Part shown: positions 1 through 8,146 of the stretch, piece by piece | How positions within the stretch are numbered: the stretch's first letter is position 1 | Layout of the letters: every line of letters starts with the position of its first letter | Position numbers and translations under genes: made by a program | The notes under the pieces: model-generated | What the model saw: the letters and a program-made list of their open reading frames with translations, nothing else | Database searches by the model: none | What the model was told of the DNA's origin: nothing | Origin: an uncultured Roseateles sp. | GTDB lineage: Bacteria; Pseudomonadota; Gammaproteobacteria; Burkholderiales; Burkholderiaceae | Length of the DNA: 8,578 nucleotides | Direction: 5' to 3' | NCBI GenBank assembly: GCA_946480605.1 | Contig: CAMLKW010000196.1 | Location: 1 to 8,578, forward strand

Positions 1-436
1 CGAAGCCGCCGAACACCACCGAATGGATGGCGCCGATGCGCGCGCAGGCCAGCATTGCGAACGCGGCCTCGGGGATCATGGGCATGTAGATCAGCACGCG
101 GTCGCCTGCGCCCACGCCCTGCTCCACCAGCATGGCGGCCATGGCCTCGACCTCGCGCTGCAACTCGGCAAAGCTGTAGACCCGCTCCTCACCGACCTCG
201 GTGGACACCCAGATCAGCGCGCGCTCGTTCGGCCGTGCGGCGGCATGGCGGTCCACCGCGTTGTGGCACAGGTTGGTCGTGCCGCCGACGAACCAGCGCG
301 CGAACGGCGGGTGGCTGGCGTCGCAGACCTGCTGCGGCGGCGTCTGCCAGTCGATGCGGCGGGCCTGCTCGGCCCAGAAGGCGTCACGCTCGGCGAGCGA
401 GCGGGCATGGAAGTCGGCGTAGGCAATCGGCGTCAT
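1..436 (-). CDS. prpE: Propionyl-CoA synthetase (propionate-CoA ligase), N-terminal part, cut by the left edge
   Basis: An ATP-dependent acyl-CoA ligase of the acetyl-CoA synthetase family that activates propionate through an acyl-adenylate to propionyl-CoA, in the cytoplasm. The 145 residues present begin MTPIAYADFHARSLAERDAF and contain FWAEQARRIDWQTP, NPPFARWF-like (HPPFARWF), TNLCHNAVDRH, YMPMIPEA and CARIGAIHSVVFGGF. From memory these match the N-terminal region of enterobacterial PrpE closely, and better than acetyl-CoA synthetase Acs. The start ATG (434-436) fits the family N-terminus. Its Shine-Dalgarno is poor: a GAGG lies about 14 nt upstream. An in-frame ATG at 500-502 would add 22 residues and has no ribosome site either. 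The AMP-binding core and the catalytic lysine region lie outside the window. The gene is divergent from the NlpC/P60 gene. No other prp methylcitrate-cycle gene is visible, so its operon context is unknown. Confidence 0.9.
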   Translation of the reverse strand, partial: MTPIAYADFHARSLAERDAFWAEQARRIDWQTPPQQVCDASHPPFARWFVGGTTNLCHNAVDRHAAARPNERALIWVSTEVGEERVYSFAELQREVEAMAAMLVEQGVGAGDRVLIYMPMIPEAAFAMLACARIGAIHSVVFGGF

Positions 437-458
437 GCGGCCAGTGTGGACCTCGGGC

Positions 459-470
459 ACTGACGTCAGT
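459..470. promoter_or_regulatory. Perfect 12-bp palindrome upstream of prpE (possible operator)
   Basis: The sequence actgacgtcagt reads the same on both strands, with a TGACGTCA core at 461-468. It ends 22 bp upstream of the assigned prpE start codon. It is flanked by two copies of gacctcg (about 450-456 and 474-480) in direct orientation. Such a symmetric site in a divergent intergenic region could bind a dimeric regulator of prpE. That role is inference, as no regulator or promoter element is clearly tied to it. If translation starts at 502 instead, the site would lie inside the coding region. Confidence 0.35.
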
Positions 471-579
471 CTGACCTCGCGCAAGCTGTTGCCGTGACGC
501 ATTTCAGGGTTTTTACGAACTGCAACGCCAGGCCGGCCGGGGTTTGCCCTGAGAATCGCGCGCTTTACCTCCGCTTCGG

Positions 580-608
580 TTGACGGTGCCGGGTGCGCCG
601 CCTACCCT
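580..608 (+). promoter_or_regulatory. Candidate sigma-70 promoter for the NlpC/P60 gene
   Basis: A -35 hexamer TTGACG (580-585, 5 of 6 consensus) is followed after exactly 17 bp by TACCCT (603-608), which keeps the most conserved T, A and final T of the -10 box. Transcription would begin near 615, giving a leader of about 60 nt to the ATG at 674. A start codon at GTG 593 would fall inside this promoter, so the element supports the 674 start. It is a motif call only. Confidence 0.45.
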
Positions 609-673
609 GCGCGCCGCCGTACCCGCTCCGCTATCCGGCCCCTGCGGCCCGTTCCCGGCTTCCTTCGTCCCGA

Positions 674-1387
674 ATGTCCCTGGCCTCCCTAGCCCTGCTG
701 AATCGCATCGCTGCCGCCGGCTTGCTGGCCGTGGCCTGCGCCGCGCATGCGCAGGGCGTGGCCCAGGCCGCGACGACGCCGCCGCCAGGCACCATGACCG
801 GGGCCTATGGCCAGAGCCTGCAGCAACAGGCCGCAGCGACCGACAAGAACGGCGCCAAGCCTTCGACGGCAGCACCGGCGCAGGACGCCGTCAGCCGCTT
901 TCTCAGCGAGCGGGGCCTGCTGGCCCAGGCGGAGCAGAGCGCGCCGTCGCGGCTGCTCAGCAGCGTGCGCGACACGGCCTCCGACCTGGTGCTGTCGGCC
1001 ATGAACTTCCTGGGCGTGCGCTACACGCGTGGCGGCAACTCGGTGGAGAACGGCTTCGACTGCAGCGGCTTCACGCGCCACATCTTCGAGATGAGCGTGG
1101 GCCTGGTGCTGCCGCGCCGCGCCGACGAGCAGGCCAAGCTCAGCAGCCTGGCCGCCATCCGCAAGGACGAGCTCAAGCCCGGCGACCTGGTGTTCTTCAA
1201 CACCATGCGGGCCACCTTCAGCCACGTGGGCATCTACGTCGGCGAGGGCAAGTTCATCCACGCCCCGCGCACCGGCAGCGCCGTGCGCGTGGAGGACATG
1301 CGCGATGCCTACTGGGCCAAGCGCTTCACCGGCGCCCGGCGCGCGGACCTGAAGGCCGCGGCCGAAACCGGCACCGTGGCTCGCTGA
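674..1387 (+). CDS. Secreted NlpC/P60-family (C40) cysteine peptidase, probable peptidoglycan endopeptidase
   Basis: A 237-residue exported protein. Residues 1-26 form a signal peptide (hydrophobic core AAAGLLAVACA, cleavage likely after AHA). A low-complexity Ala/Gln/Thr-rich linker follows to about residue 70. The C-terminal part (about 100-222) is an NlpC/P60 domain: YTRGGNS, then catalytic Cys130 in FDCSGF, PRRADEQ, the LKPGDLVFF strand, catalytic His184 in SHVGIYVG, and His196 in FIHAPRTG as the third polar residue. The family cleaves amide bonds in peptidoglycan stem peptides, usually gamma-D-Glu to diamino acid, in the periplasm. I chose ATG 674 over an upstream in-frame GTG at 593 because it gives a clean signal peptide and lies downstream of a plausible promoter. 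No strong Shine-Dalgarno precedes it. It is divergent from prpE and convergent with the DUF4382 gene, so probably monocistronic. The family call is secure; the exact bond cleaved is inference. Confidence 0.9.
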   Translation: MSLASLALLNRIAAAGLLAVACAAHAQGVAQAATTPPPGTMTGAYGQSLQQQAAATDKNGAKPSTAAPAQDAVSRFLSERGLLAQAEQSAPSRLLSSVRDTASDLVLSAMNFLGVRYTRGGNSVENGFDCSGFTRHIFEMSVGLVLPRRADEQAKLSSLAAIRKDELKPGDLVFFNTMRATFSHVGIYVGEGKFIHAPRTGSAVRVEDMRDAYWAKRFTGARRADLKAAAETGTVAR

Positions 1388-1417
1388 GGCGCTGCCGCGC
1401 CGGCCAGCCCGTGGCCG
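1388..1417. terminator. Two small hairpins between convergent genes (weak terminator candidate)
   Basis: Right after the peptidase stop codon, ggcgc (1388-1392) pairs with gcgcc (1397-1401) around a 4-nt loop. The adjacent cggcca (1401-1406) pairs with tggccg (1412-1417) around a 5-nt loop. The two stems share base 1401, so they compete slightly or stack. The second is followed on the plus strand only by ttctc rather than a T-run, so intrinsic termination would be weak. The position between convergent stop codons (1387 and 1421) is the main support. Confidence 0.3.
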
Positions 1418-1420
1418 TTC

Positions 1421-2626
1421 TCAGAAACTGAAGTCCTGCAGGGCGTCGCCCGACAGCGTCAGATCCTGCGTCTTCGGCGTCGCGCCGCTGGCGCGGGCTT
1501 CGACGCGGTACTTGGCCGCATCGACCGGCGAGCCGCTCCAGGTGAAGCTGGTGGCCGACGCGGCGTAGGGCGTCGTGACCGGCGCAGCCAGCGGCAGGCG
1601 CAGCGAGTAGGCACCGCTGACACTGTCCGCGTTGGCATAGCCGACCTCGACGGTCGGACCACCGATCAGCGTCTGCAGCGCGCGCACGCTGCCCTCGGTG
1701 TTGGCCGTGCTGCCCGCCAACCTGATCGTGCCGCTGACGTTCGCCCAGGAGGTCGACACCGGCGGCACGATGCGCACTGTGTCGCTGCCAATGTTGGTGT
1801 GTGCCGTCGTCGTCACGGGCACGACGGTCATGATGGTGTTGGCACGGCCGTTGGCCGTGATGACGAGGTCATAGCTGCCCGCCGGCACCGGGTAGAGGAT
1901 GAATTTGCCGGTCGCGTCCGTCGGCGTCGAGCGCACCGGCACGCCGGCCGTCTGCACCGACACCGTGGCGCCGCCATTGGCCAGCGCCGGGTCGACGTAG
2001 CCGACGATGCGCTGGCCCGCATCGCCGATCAACGGGATGACGGCGAGGACGGGCTTGAGCAGCACCTTGCCGGAATTGCCGGCGCGCACGAAGGACTTGC
2101 AGGCATCGAAGTCGATCGCGAAGTCGGCCACCTGGTTGGGCTCGACGGTCAGGTTGGCGTTCATCTTGAGGCCGCTCTGCAGCCCGCTCGGCGTGTCGAC
2201 GGCCTGCTCGCCGCCGCCGGCCAAGACGACCGAGTTGGCCAGCGGATTGGCCGCCGTGTTGGCCGACAGCACCAGGCGCAGTTGCTGGTAGGTGCCGGCC
2301 GGCAGCTGCGCCTGGCCCAGCATCGTCATCGCGCCGTTGGAGAGCGCCAGCAGGTCGATGCGTTGCGGCGTGGTCAGCGTGATGTCGGTCCAGCCGGTGG
2401 CGCCCGCCTCGGCCGAGGCACTGCTGTGCACGCGCACCTTCTCGACGGTCACGTAGACATGGTCGAAGCCGCAGGCCGGAGCATCGGTCAGGGACACGCG
2501 CAGCGTCCCCATGGTGTTGATGGGCGCCCCGGCATCGTCGCCGCCGCCACCGCAGGCAGTCAGCGCGGCGGCGAAGAGGATCGGCAGGGCGGAGCGCGTC
2601 GCGGCATGAAATGAAGTGCTGGACAT
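1421..2626 (-). CDS. DUF4382 domain-containing lipoprotein
   Basis: A 401-residue predicted lipoprotein of unknown function. The start ATG (2624-2626) has an AGGAG ribosome site 6 nt upstream; a longer reading frame to 2656 lacks one. Residues 1-24 form a type II signal peptide ending in the lipobox LTAC with Cys25, followed by a GGGGDD spacer typical of an outer-membrane lipoprotein tether. About 39-195 is a DUF4382 domain, with the family signature GTLRVSLTDAP and VYVTVEKVRVH near its start and KPVLAVIPL near its end. About 205-285 looks like a carboxypeptidase-regulatory-like beta-sandwich (GQRIVGYVDP, TDATGKFILYPVPAGSYDL). About 293-400 is a further beta-rich stretch that I cannot name. 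The mature protein has only two cysteines besides the lipidated one, Cys52 and Cys176, both within DUF4382. It is convergent with the NlpC/P60 gene and lies downstream of paaZ on the same strand, but 160 bp away with its own good ribosome site, so it is probably a separate unit. Confidence 0.88.
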   Translation of the reverse strand: MSSTSFHAATRSALPILFAAALTACGGGGDDAGAPINTMGTLRVSLTDAPACGFDHVYVTVEKVRVHSSASAEAGATGWTDITLTTPQRIDLLALSNGAMTMLGQAQLPAGTYQQLRLVLSANTAANPLANSVVLAGGGEQAVDTPSGLQSGLKMNANLTVEPNQVADFAIDFDACKSFVRAGNSGKVLLKPVLAVIPLIGDAGQRIVGYVDPALANGGATVSVQTAGVPVRSTPTDATGKFILYPVPAGSYDLVITANGRANTIMTVVPVTTTAHTNIGSDTVRIVPPVSTSWANVSGTIRLAGSTANTEGSVRALQTLIGGPTVEVGYANADSVSGAYSLRLPLAAPVTTPYAASATSFTWSGSPVDAAKYRVEARASGATPKTQDLTLSGDALQDFSF

Positions 2627-2786
2627 GGCGATCTCCTCGCTGGTTCTGAGTCGCACAGCCTAGGAGGCCCGGCTCCCGCGCGCTGTCGGCGGCCGGCCGC
2701 AGCCGCCGTCGGCGCTGTCTGACACCGCCGCATGAATCCGTTCGGCAGCCGCGCGCCCCTCTCGCCGGTCCTGCACCGCGTTCAGG
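2627..2786. other. Non-coding gap between paaZ and the lipoprotein gene, with a GC-rich imperfect hairpin
   Basis: This 160-bp gap follows the paaZ stop and precedes the lipoprotein gene. An imperfect hairpin at 2685-2710 pairs gtcggcggc (2685-2693) with gccgccgtc (2702-2710) with one T-T mismatch and an 8-nt loop. It lies about 77 bp beyond the paaZ stop in the direction of transcription. No T-run follows it, so if it ends the paa transcript it would more likely be a 3'-end-stabilising or Rho-associated structure. I could not identify a convincing -35/-10 pair for the lipoprotein gene, though one is expected here. Confidence 0.35.
2633..2637 (-). promoter_or_regulatory. Ribosome binding site that sets the DUF4382 lipoprotein start
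   Basis: The minus strand reads AGGAG here, with 6 nt (ATCGCC) before the ATG at 2626. It decides for the 401-residue protein over a start at 2656, and that start also places the signal peptide correctly at the N-terminus. Confidence 0.7.
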
Positions 2787-4825
<2,039 letters not shown>

Positions 4826-4829
<4 letters not shown>

Positions 4830-5971
4830 TTGATGAGCACCCACTTGCCGTCCTTGATCTGCACCATCACGCGGGCGCGCTGGTCCAGGCCCAGGTGGTC
4901 GCCGGCCGACATGTTGAACACGCCGTGCGCGCCGGCCACGTTCTTCACGTTCTCCAGCGCATCGCGCAGCGCGGCGCGGAAGGCGGGCGTGCCGGGCTGG
5001 GCCTTCTTCAGCGCCTCGGGCGCGGCGGCGGCCAGCAGCAGGCCGGCATCCCAGGCGTGGCCGCCGAAGGTGGACACGCTGCCCTTGCCATGCGCGGCCT
5101 CGTACTTGGCGATGTAGGCCTCGGCGCTCTTCTTCACCGGGTGGTCGGCCGGCAGTTGCGACGCCACCAGCACCGGGCCGGACGGCAGCAGCGTGCCTTC
5201 CACGTCCTTGCCGCCCACGCGCAGGAAGTCGTTGTTGGCCACGCCGTGGGTCTGGTAGATCTTGCCGGCGTAACCACGCTCCTTCAGCGCCTTCTGCGGC
5301 AGCGCGGCGGGCGTGCCCGAGCCGGCGATGAGGATGGCTTCGGGGCGTGCCGCGACGAGCTTCAGCACCTGGCCGGTCACGGAGGTATCCGTGCGGTTGT
5401 AGCGTTCGCTCGCGACGATGTTGAGCCGCTTGGTCTGGGCGATCTTGTTGAACTCGCTCCACCAGCCCTCGCCGTAGGCATCGGCAAAGCCGATGAAGGC
5501 GGCCGTCTTGATGCCGTTGTCGACCATGTGGGTCACGATGGCCAGCGCCATCATGATGTCGTTCTGCGGCGTCTTGAAGACCCAGCGCTTCTTCGCATCG
5601 ATGGGCTCGACGATGCGCGCCGAAGCGGCCATGGAGATCATCGGCGTGCCGCTCTCCGACACCGCGTCGATCATCGCCAGCGAGTTGGGCGTGACGGTGG
5701 AGCCGATGACGATGTCCACCTTGCTGTCGGTGATGAGCTTGCGCGTGTTGGCGACGGCCGTGGTCGTGTCGGACGCGTCGTCCAGCACGATGTAGTTGAC
5801 CTTCTGGCCGGCGATGGTCGTCGGCATCAGCGCGAAGGTGTTCTTCTCCGGGATGCCCAGCGAAGCCGCAGGCCCCGTGGCCGAGACCGTGACGCCGACA
5901 TTGATGTCCGCATGGGCACCCAGCGCGAGGGAAGCGGCGAGGGCAACGGCAACTTGCTTGAACAGTTTCAC
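4826..5971 (-). CDS. ABC-transporter periplasmic substrate-binding protein, branched-chain amino acid (LivK-like) type, in the paa operon
   Basis: A 381-residue exported solute-binding protein of the Peripla_BP_6 type. The start is GTG (5969-5971) with an AGGAG site 6 nt upstream, and it gives a signal peptide KLFKQVAVALAASLALGAHA cleaved near residue 21 before DINVGVTVS. The mature protein has features of the family: SATGPAASLG near the N-terminus, IVLDDASDTTTAVANTRKLI, a VDIVIGSTVTP strand, TPMISMAASA, FKTPQNDIMMA, IGFADAYGEGWW, AILIAGSGTPA, YQTHGVANNDFL and FGGHAWDAGLLL. It has no cysteine. It lies 16 nt after the regulator gene and overlaps paaZ by 4 nt, so it is co-transcribed with phenylacetate catabolism. 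This suggests it captures phenylacetate or a related aromatic acid for an ABC importer. The ligand is inference; many relatives bind amino acids, amides or aromatic acids. No permease or ATPase gene is in the window. Confidence 0.9.
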
Positions 5972-5977
5972 GGGGGT

Positions 5978-5982
5978 CTCCT
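5978..5982 (-). promoter_or_regulatory. Ribosome binding site that sets the substrate-binding protein start
   Basis: The minus strand reads AGGAG in the 16-nt gap after the regulator stop, 6 nt (ACCCCC) before GTG 5971. It decides for the GTG start over a longer in-frame reading up to 6088 that would run into the regulator gene and bury the signal peptide. Confidence 0.75.
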
Positions 5983-5987
5983 CAGGG

Positions 5988-6605
5988 TTATGGAACGAGG
6001 GTCGGCCGGGGCGCGCGGACCGCGCCCAGGCCGCCAAAGAACAGGTCGCTGACCAGATCGGCCAGCGCCTCGTGCGAAAGCTCGCCATCGGGGCGCAGCC
6101 AGGTGAAGGTCCAGTTGATCATGCCAAAGAGCAGCATGGTCAGCGGCTTGTGCAGTTTGGCGTCGCTCAGTTCCGGCCGCACACTGGCAATGGCCGCGGC
6201 GAACTCGCCCACGACGCGGCGCTCCACGTCCAGCAGCCGTTCGCGTTCCTCGTCGGCCAGGAACTTGATCTCGCTGGTCAGCACGCGGTGCTGGTCCTGC
6301 GCGTCGGCATAGGCTCGCGTGAAACCTTCGATCAGCGCGCGCAGTTGCACCTCGGGCGCCAGTTGCCGGGCCTTCACGTCGTCCACCAGCGTCAGCAGCG
6401 CGTGCACATGGCCGTCACAGATCTGCGCCAGCAGTTCCTGCTTGTCCTGGAAGTAGTGGTAGAGCGTCGGCTTGGCCACGCCGCAGGCCTCGGCGACCTG
6501 GTTCATGGACGTCGCGCTGAAACCTTGTTCGGCAAACAGCCGGGCGGCGGCGGCGAGGATGTCCTCGCGCTGGGCTTCAAAACCGGGGGCGCGTTTGCGA
6601 GCCAT
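5988..6605 (-). CDS. paaR: TetR-family transcriptional regulator of the phenylacetate operon (PaaR-like)
   Basis: A 205-residue repressor-type regulator. Residues about 11-60 are a TetR_N helix-turn-helix: ILAAAARLFAEQGFSATSMN, then recognition-helix region CGVAKPTLYHYFQDKQELL. The rest is an all-helical ligand and dimerisation domain with FGMINWTFTWLRPDG near 160-174, a pattern common in TetR regulators that respond to acyl-CoA compounds. In beta-proteobacteria and Thermus the paa genes are controlled by a TetR protein, PaaR, which releases DNA when phenylacetyl-CoA binds. That the present protein does this is inferred from sequence type and location. It starts 10 nt after the paaE stop with a weak GAAG site, and ends 16 nt before the binding-protein start. 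It would thus be made as part of the operon it probably represses, giving autoregulation. Its operator should be near the operon promoter, which is outside the window. Confidence 0.85.
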   Translation of the reverse strand: MARKRAPGFEAQREDILAAAARLFAEQGFSATSMNQVAEACGVAKPTLYHYFQDKQELLAQICDGHVHALLTLVDDVKARQLAPEVQLRALIEGFTRAYADAQDQHRVLTSEIKFLADEERERLLDVERRVVGEFAAAIASVRPELSDAKLHKPLTMLLFGMINWTFTWLRPDGELSHEALADLVSDLFFGGLGAVRAPRPTLVP

Positions 6606-6615
6606 CAGCGAGCTT

Positions 6616-7677
6616 CTATCGTTCGTCGAAGGAGATGACGACCTTGTCGGTCAAAGGGTGGGCCTGGCAGCTCAGGATGAACCCGGCAGCAACCTCGGCC
6701 TTGTCGAGCGCGAAATTCTTGTCCATGCGCACCTGGCCCTCGATGAGCTTGCAGCGGCAGGTGGAGCACACACCGCTCTTGCAGGAGAACGGCACGTCCA
6801 TGCCTTCGCGGGCGGCGGCGTCCAGCAGGCTGGGGTCGCCGGCATGGAACTCGATCTCGCGTGACAGGCCGTCGCGGATGACGGTCACGCGCGCCTCCGG
6901 CGCATCGCCGGGCTTGACCTCATGCGGCACCGGCCGGCCGCTCAGCGTCTCCGGCGTGCCGAAGCGCTCGATGTGGATGCGATCGGCCGGCACACCCGAG
7001 CCCAGCAGCGCAGCCTCGGCCTGGTCGTTCATCTCGAACGGGCCGCAGACAAAGACTTCGTCAATGCTCGCCGCCGGCACCGGGCCGGACAGGAACACGC
7101 TGAGCTTGCCGGCGTCCAGCCGGCCGCCGTACAGCGGCGCGTCGGCGGCCTCGCGGCTGAAGATCAGGTGCAGCGACAGCCGCGTCATGAAGCGGTTCTT
7201 CAGGTCTTCGAGTTCTTCCTTGAACATCGTCGACGCGGTGCGGCGGTTCGCGTAGATCAGCGTCGCGCGCGAGGTCGGCTCACGCTCCAGCAGCGCCGTC
7301 AGGATGGCCAGGATGGGCGTGATGCCCGAGCCACCGGCGATGAACAGCACGTGGCGCCCTTCGGCCCGCGCGGCCGGCAGCACGAAGCGGCCCTGCGGCG
7401 GGTAGGACTCGATGACATCGCCCGCCTTGAGCTGCTCGTGCACCCAGGTCGAGAACGCGCCGCCATCGACGCGGCGGATGCCGACCTGCAGGCGGCGGTC
7501 GGAGCAGATGGAATAGCTGCGGCGCAGCTCCTGGCCGCCGACGCTGGCGCGCAGCGTCAGGTACTGGCCGGGCTCGAACGCGAAGCCTTCAGGCGGCGCT
7601 TCGAAGCCGACGATCATCGCGTCGTCGGTGTCGCGCTCGACAGAGGTCACGCGCAAGGGGTGGAAGTGCAAGGCCAT
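6616..7677 (-). CDS. paaE: Phenylacetyl-CoA epoxidase reductase subunit
   Basis: PaaE passes electrons from NAD(P)H through FAD and a 2Fe-2S cluster to the di-iron centre of the PaaABC epoxidase. The 353 residues match the family length (about 350-360). Domains: an FAD-binding barrel (about 5-103) with the flavin motif RRSYSIC (52-58); an NAD(P)-binding domain (about 108-225) with GGSGITP (115-121) and VCGPFEM (210-216); and a C-terminal plant-type ferredoxin domain (about 264-350) with cluster cysteines Cys299, Cys304, Cys307 and Cys337 (C-x4-C-x2-C-x29-C). All cofactor residues expected are present. The ATG at 7677 follows the paaD stop with a single-base gap (TGA-G-ATG). No clear Shine-Dalgarno is visible, so translation is probably coupled to paaD. 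Confidence 0.96.
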   Translation of the reverse strand: MALHFHPLRVTSVERDTDDAMIVGFEAPPEGFAFEPGQYLTLRASVGGQELRRSYSICSDRRLQVGIRRVDGGAFSTWVHEQLKAGDVIESYPPQGRFVLPAARAEGRHVLFIAGGSGITPILAILTALLEREPTSRATLIYANRRTASTMFKEELEDLKNRFMTRLSLHLIFSREAADAPLYGGRLDAGKLSVFLSGPVPAASIDEVFVCGPFEMNDQAEAALLGSGVPADRIHIERFGTPETLSGRPVPHEVKPGDAPEARVTVIRDGLSREIEFHAGDPSLLDAAAREGMDVPFSCKSGVCSTCRCKLIEGQVRMDKNFALDKAEVAAGFILSCQAHPLTDKVVISFDER

Positions 7678-7678
7678 C

Positions 7679-8146
7679 TCAGATGGGTTTGAAGTATTCG
7701 AAAGGTTCCAGGCACTCGATGCAGCGCCACGTGGACTTGCAGGCGGTGGAGCCGAAGCGGGACAGCTGCTGGGTACTGCCGCTGTCGCAGCGCGGGCAGC
7801 GCAGCCGCGGCACGATGCGTATCGCCTGCTCGGCGCTGCACTGCGGTGGCACGATGCCGTATTGCTGCAGCTTCTCGCGGCCCTCGGGCGTGATCCAGTC
7901 GGTGCTCCAGGCCGGCGCGCGCTGCAGCGTGACGGTCACCTCGCCGAACTCAGCCAGCGCGGCGCGCACGTCGTCGGCAATCAGCTCGGTGGCCGGGCAG
8001 CCACTGTAGGTCGGCGTCAGCACCACCTCGACGCCCGACGCCGTCTCGCGCAGGTCGCGCACGATGCCCAGGTCCACCAGCGTCACCGCGGGGATCTCTG
8101 GATCGGGCACCTGCGCCAGGCGCTCGCGGGCGGCGGCGAGGTTCAT
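7679..8146 (-). CDS. paaD: Phenylacetyl-CoA epoxidase assembly/maturation protein PaaD
   Basis: PaaD is required for phenylacetyl-CoA epoxidase activity in characterised systems and is thought to help mature its metal or Fe-S centres. The 155 residues are near the family's usual 160-170. About 5-78 is a MIP18/SufT-like (DUF59) domain, with DPEIP and VDLGIVRDL and the conserved TPTYSGCPATE loop holding Cys50. The C-terminal tail is a zinc-ribbon-like Cys cluster: Cys117 and Cys120 (CPRC), Cys136 in FGSTACK, and Cys142 and Cys145 (CIEC), ending EPFEYFKPI. The ATG (8144-8146) shares one base with the paaC stop (TGATG), and a GGAG site sits 7 nt upstream inside paaC. The frame is open far upstream, but that part is antisense or out of frame to paaC and is not PaaD. 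Confidence 0.95.
   Translation of the reverse strand: MNLAAARERLAQVPDPEIPAVTLVDLGIVRDLRETASGVEVVLTPTYSGCPATELIADDVRAALAEFGEVTVTLQRAPAWSTDWITPEGREKLQQYGIVPPQCSAEQAIRIVPRLRCPRCDSGSTQQLSRFGSTACKSTWRCIECLEPFEYFKPI

Noticed and set aside
519..535. A possible sigma-54 promoter for prpE (TGGC followed by TTGC on the minus strand)
   Set aside because: The spacing between the GG and GC elements is only about 4 bp, whereas sigma-54 promoters need about 10 bp.
580..1431. An overlapping plus-strand frame and minus-strand frames across the NlpC/P60 gene
   Set aside because: Only the frame ending at 1387 carries the signal peptide and the Cys/His/His catalytic pattern; the others are compositional shadows.
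1799..2614. A 271-codon plus-strand open frame antisense to the DUF4382 lipoprotein gene
   Set aside because: Composition is of the antisense type (Arg/His/Gly-rich) and no start context or domain supports it. The minus-strand gene has a lipobox and a good ribosome site.
4830..5462. Extension of paaZ to 891 codons or of paaD to 296 codons using the longest open frames
   Set aside because: The extra N-terminal parts are out-of-frame readings of the upstream genes. The short overlapping starts (GTGA and TGATG) give family-length proteins.
5796..6638. A plus-strand open frame opposite the TetR regulator
   Set aside because: It covers the regulator, whose helix-turn-helix is unmistakable on the minus strand; the plus-strand product matches nothing I recognise.
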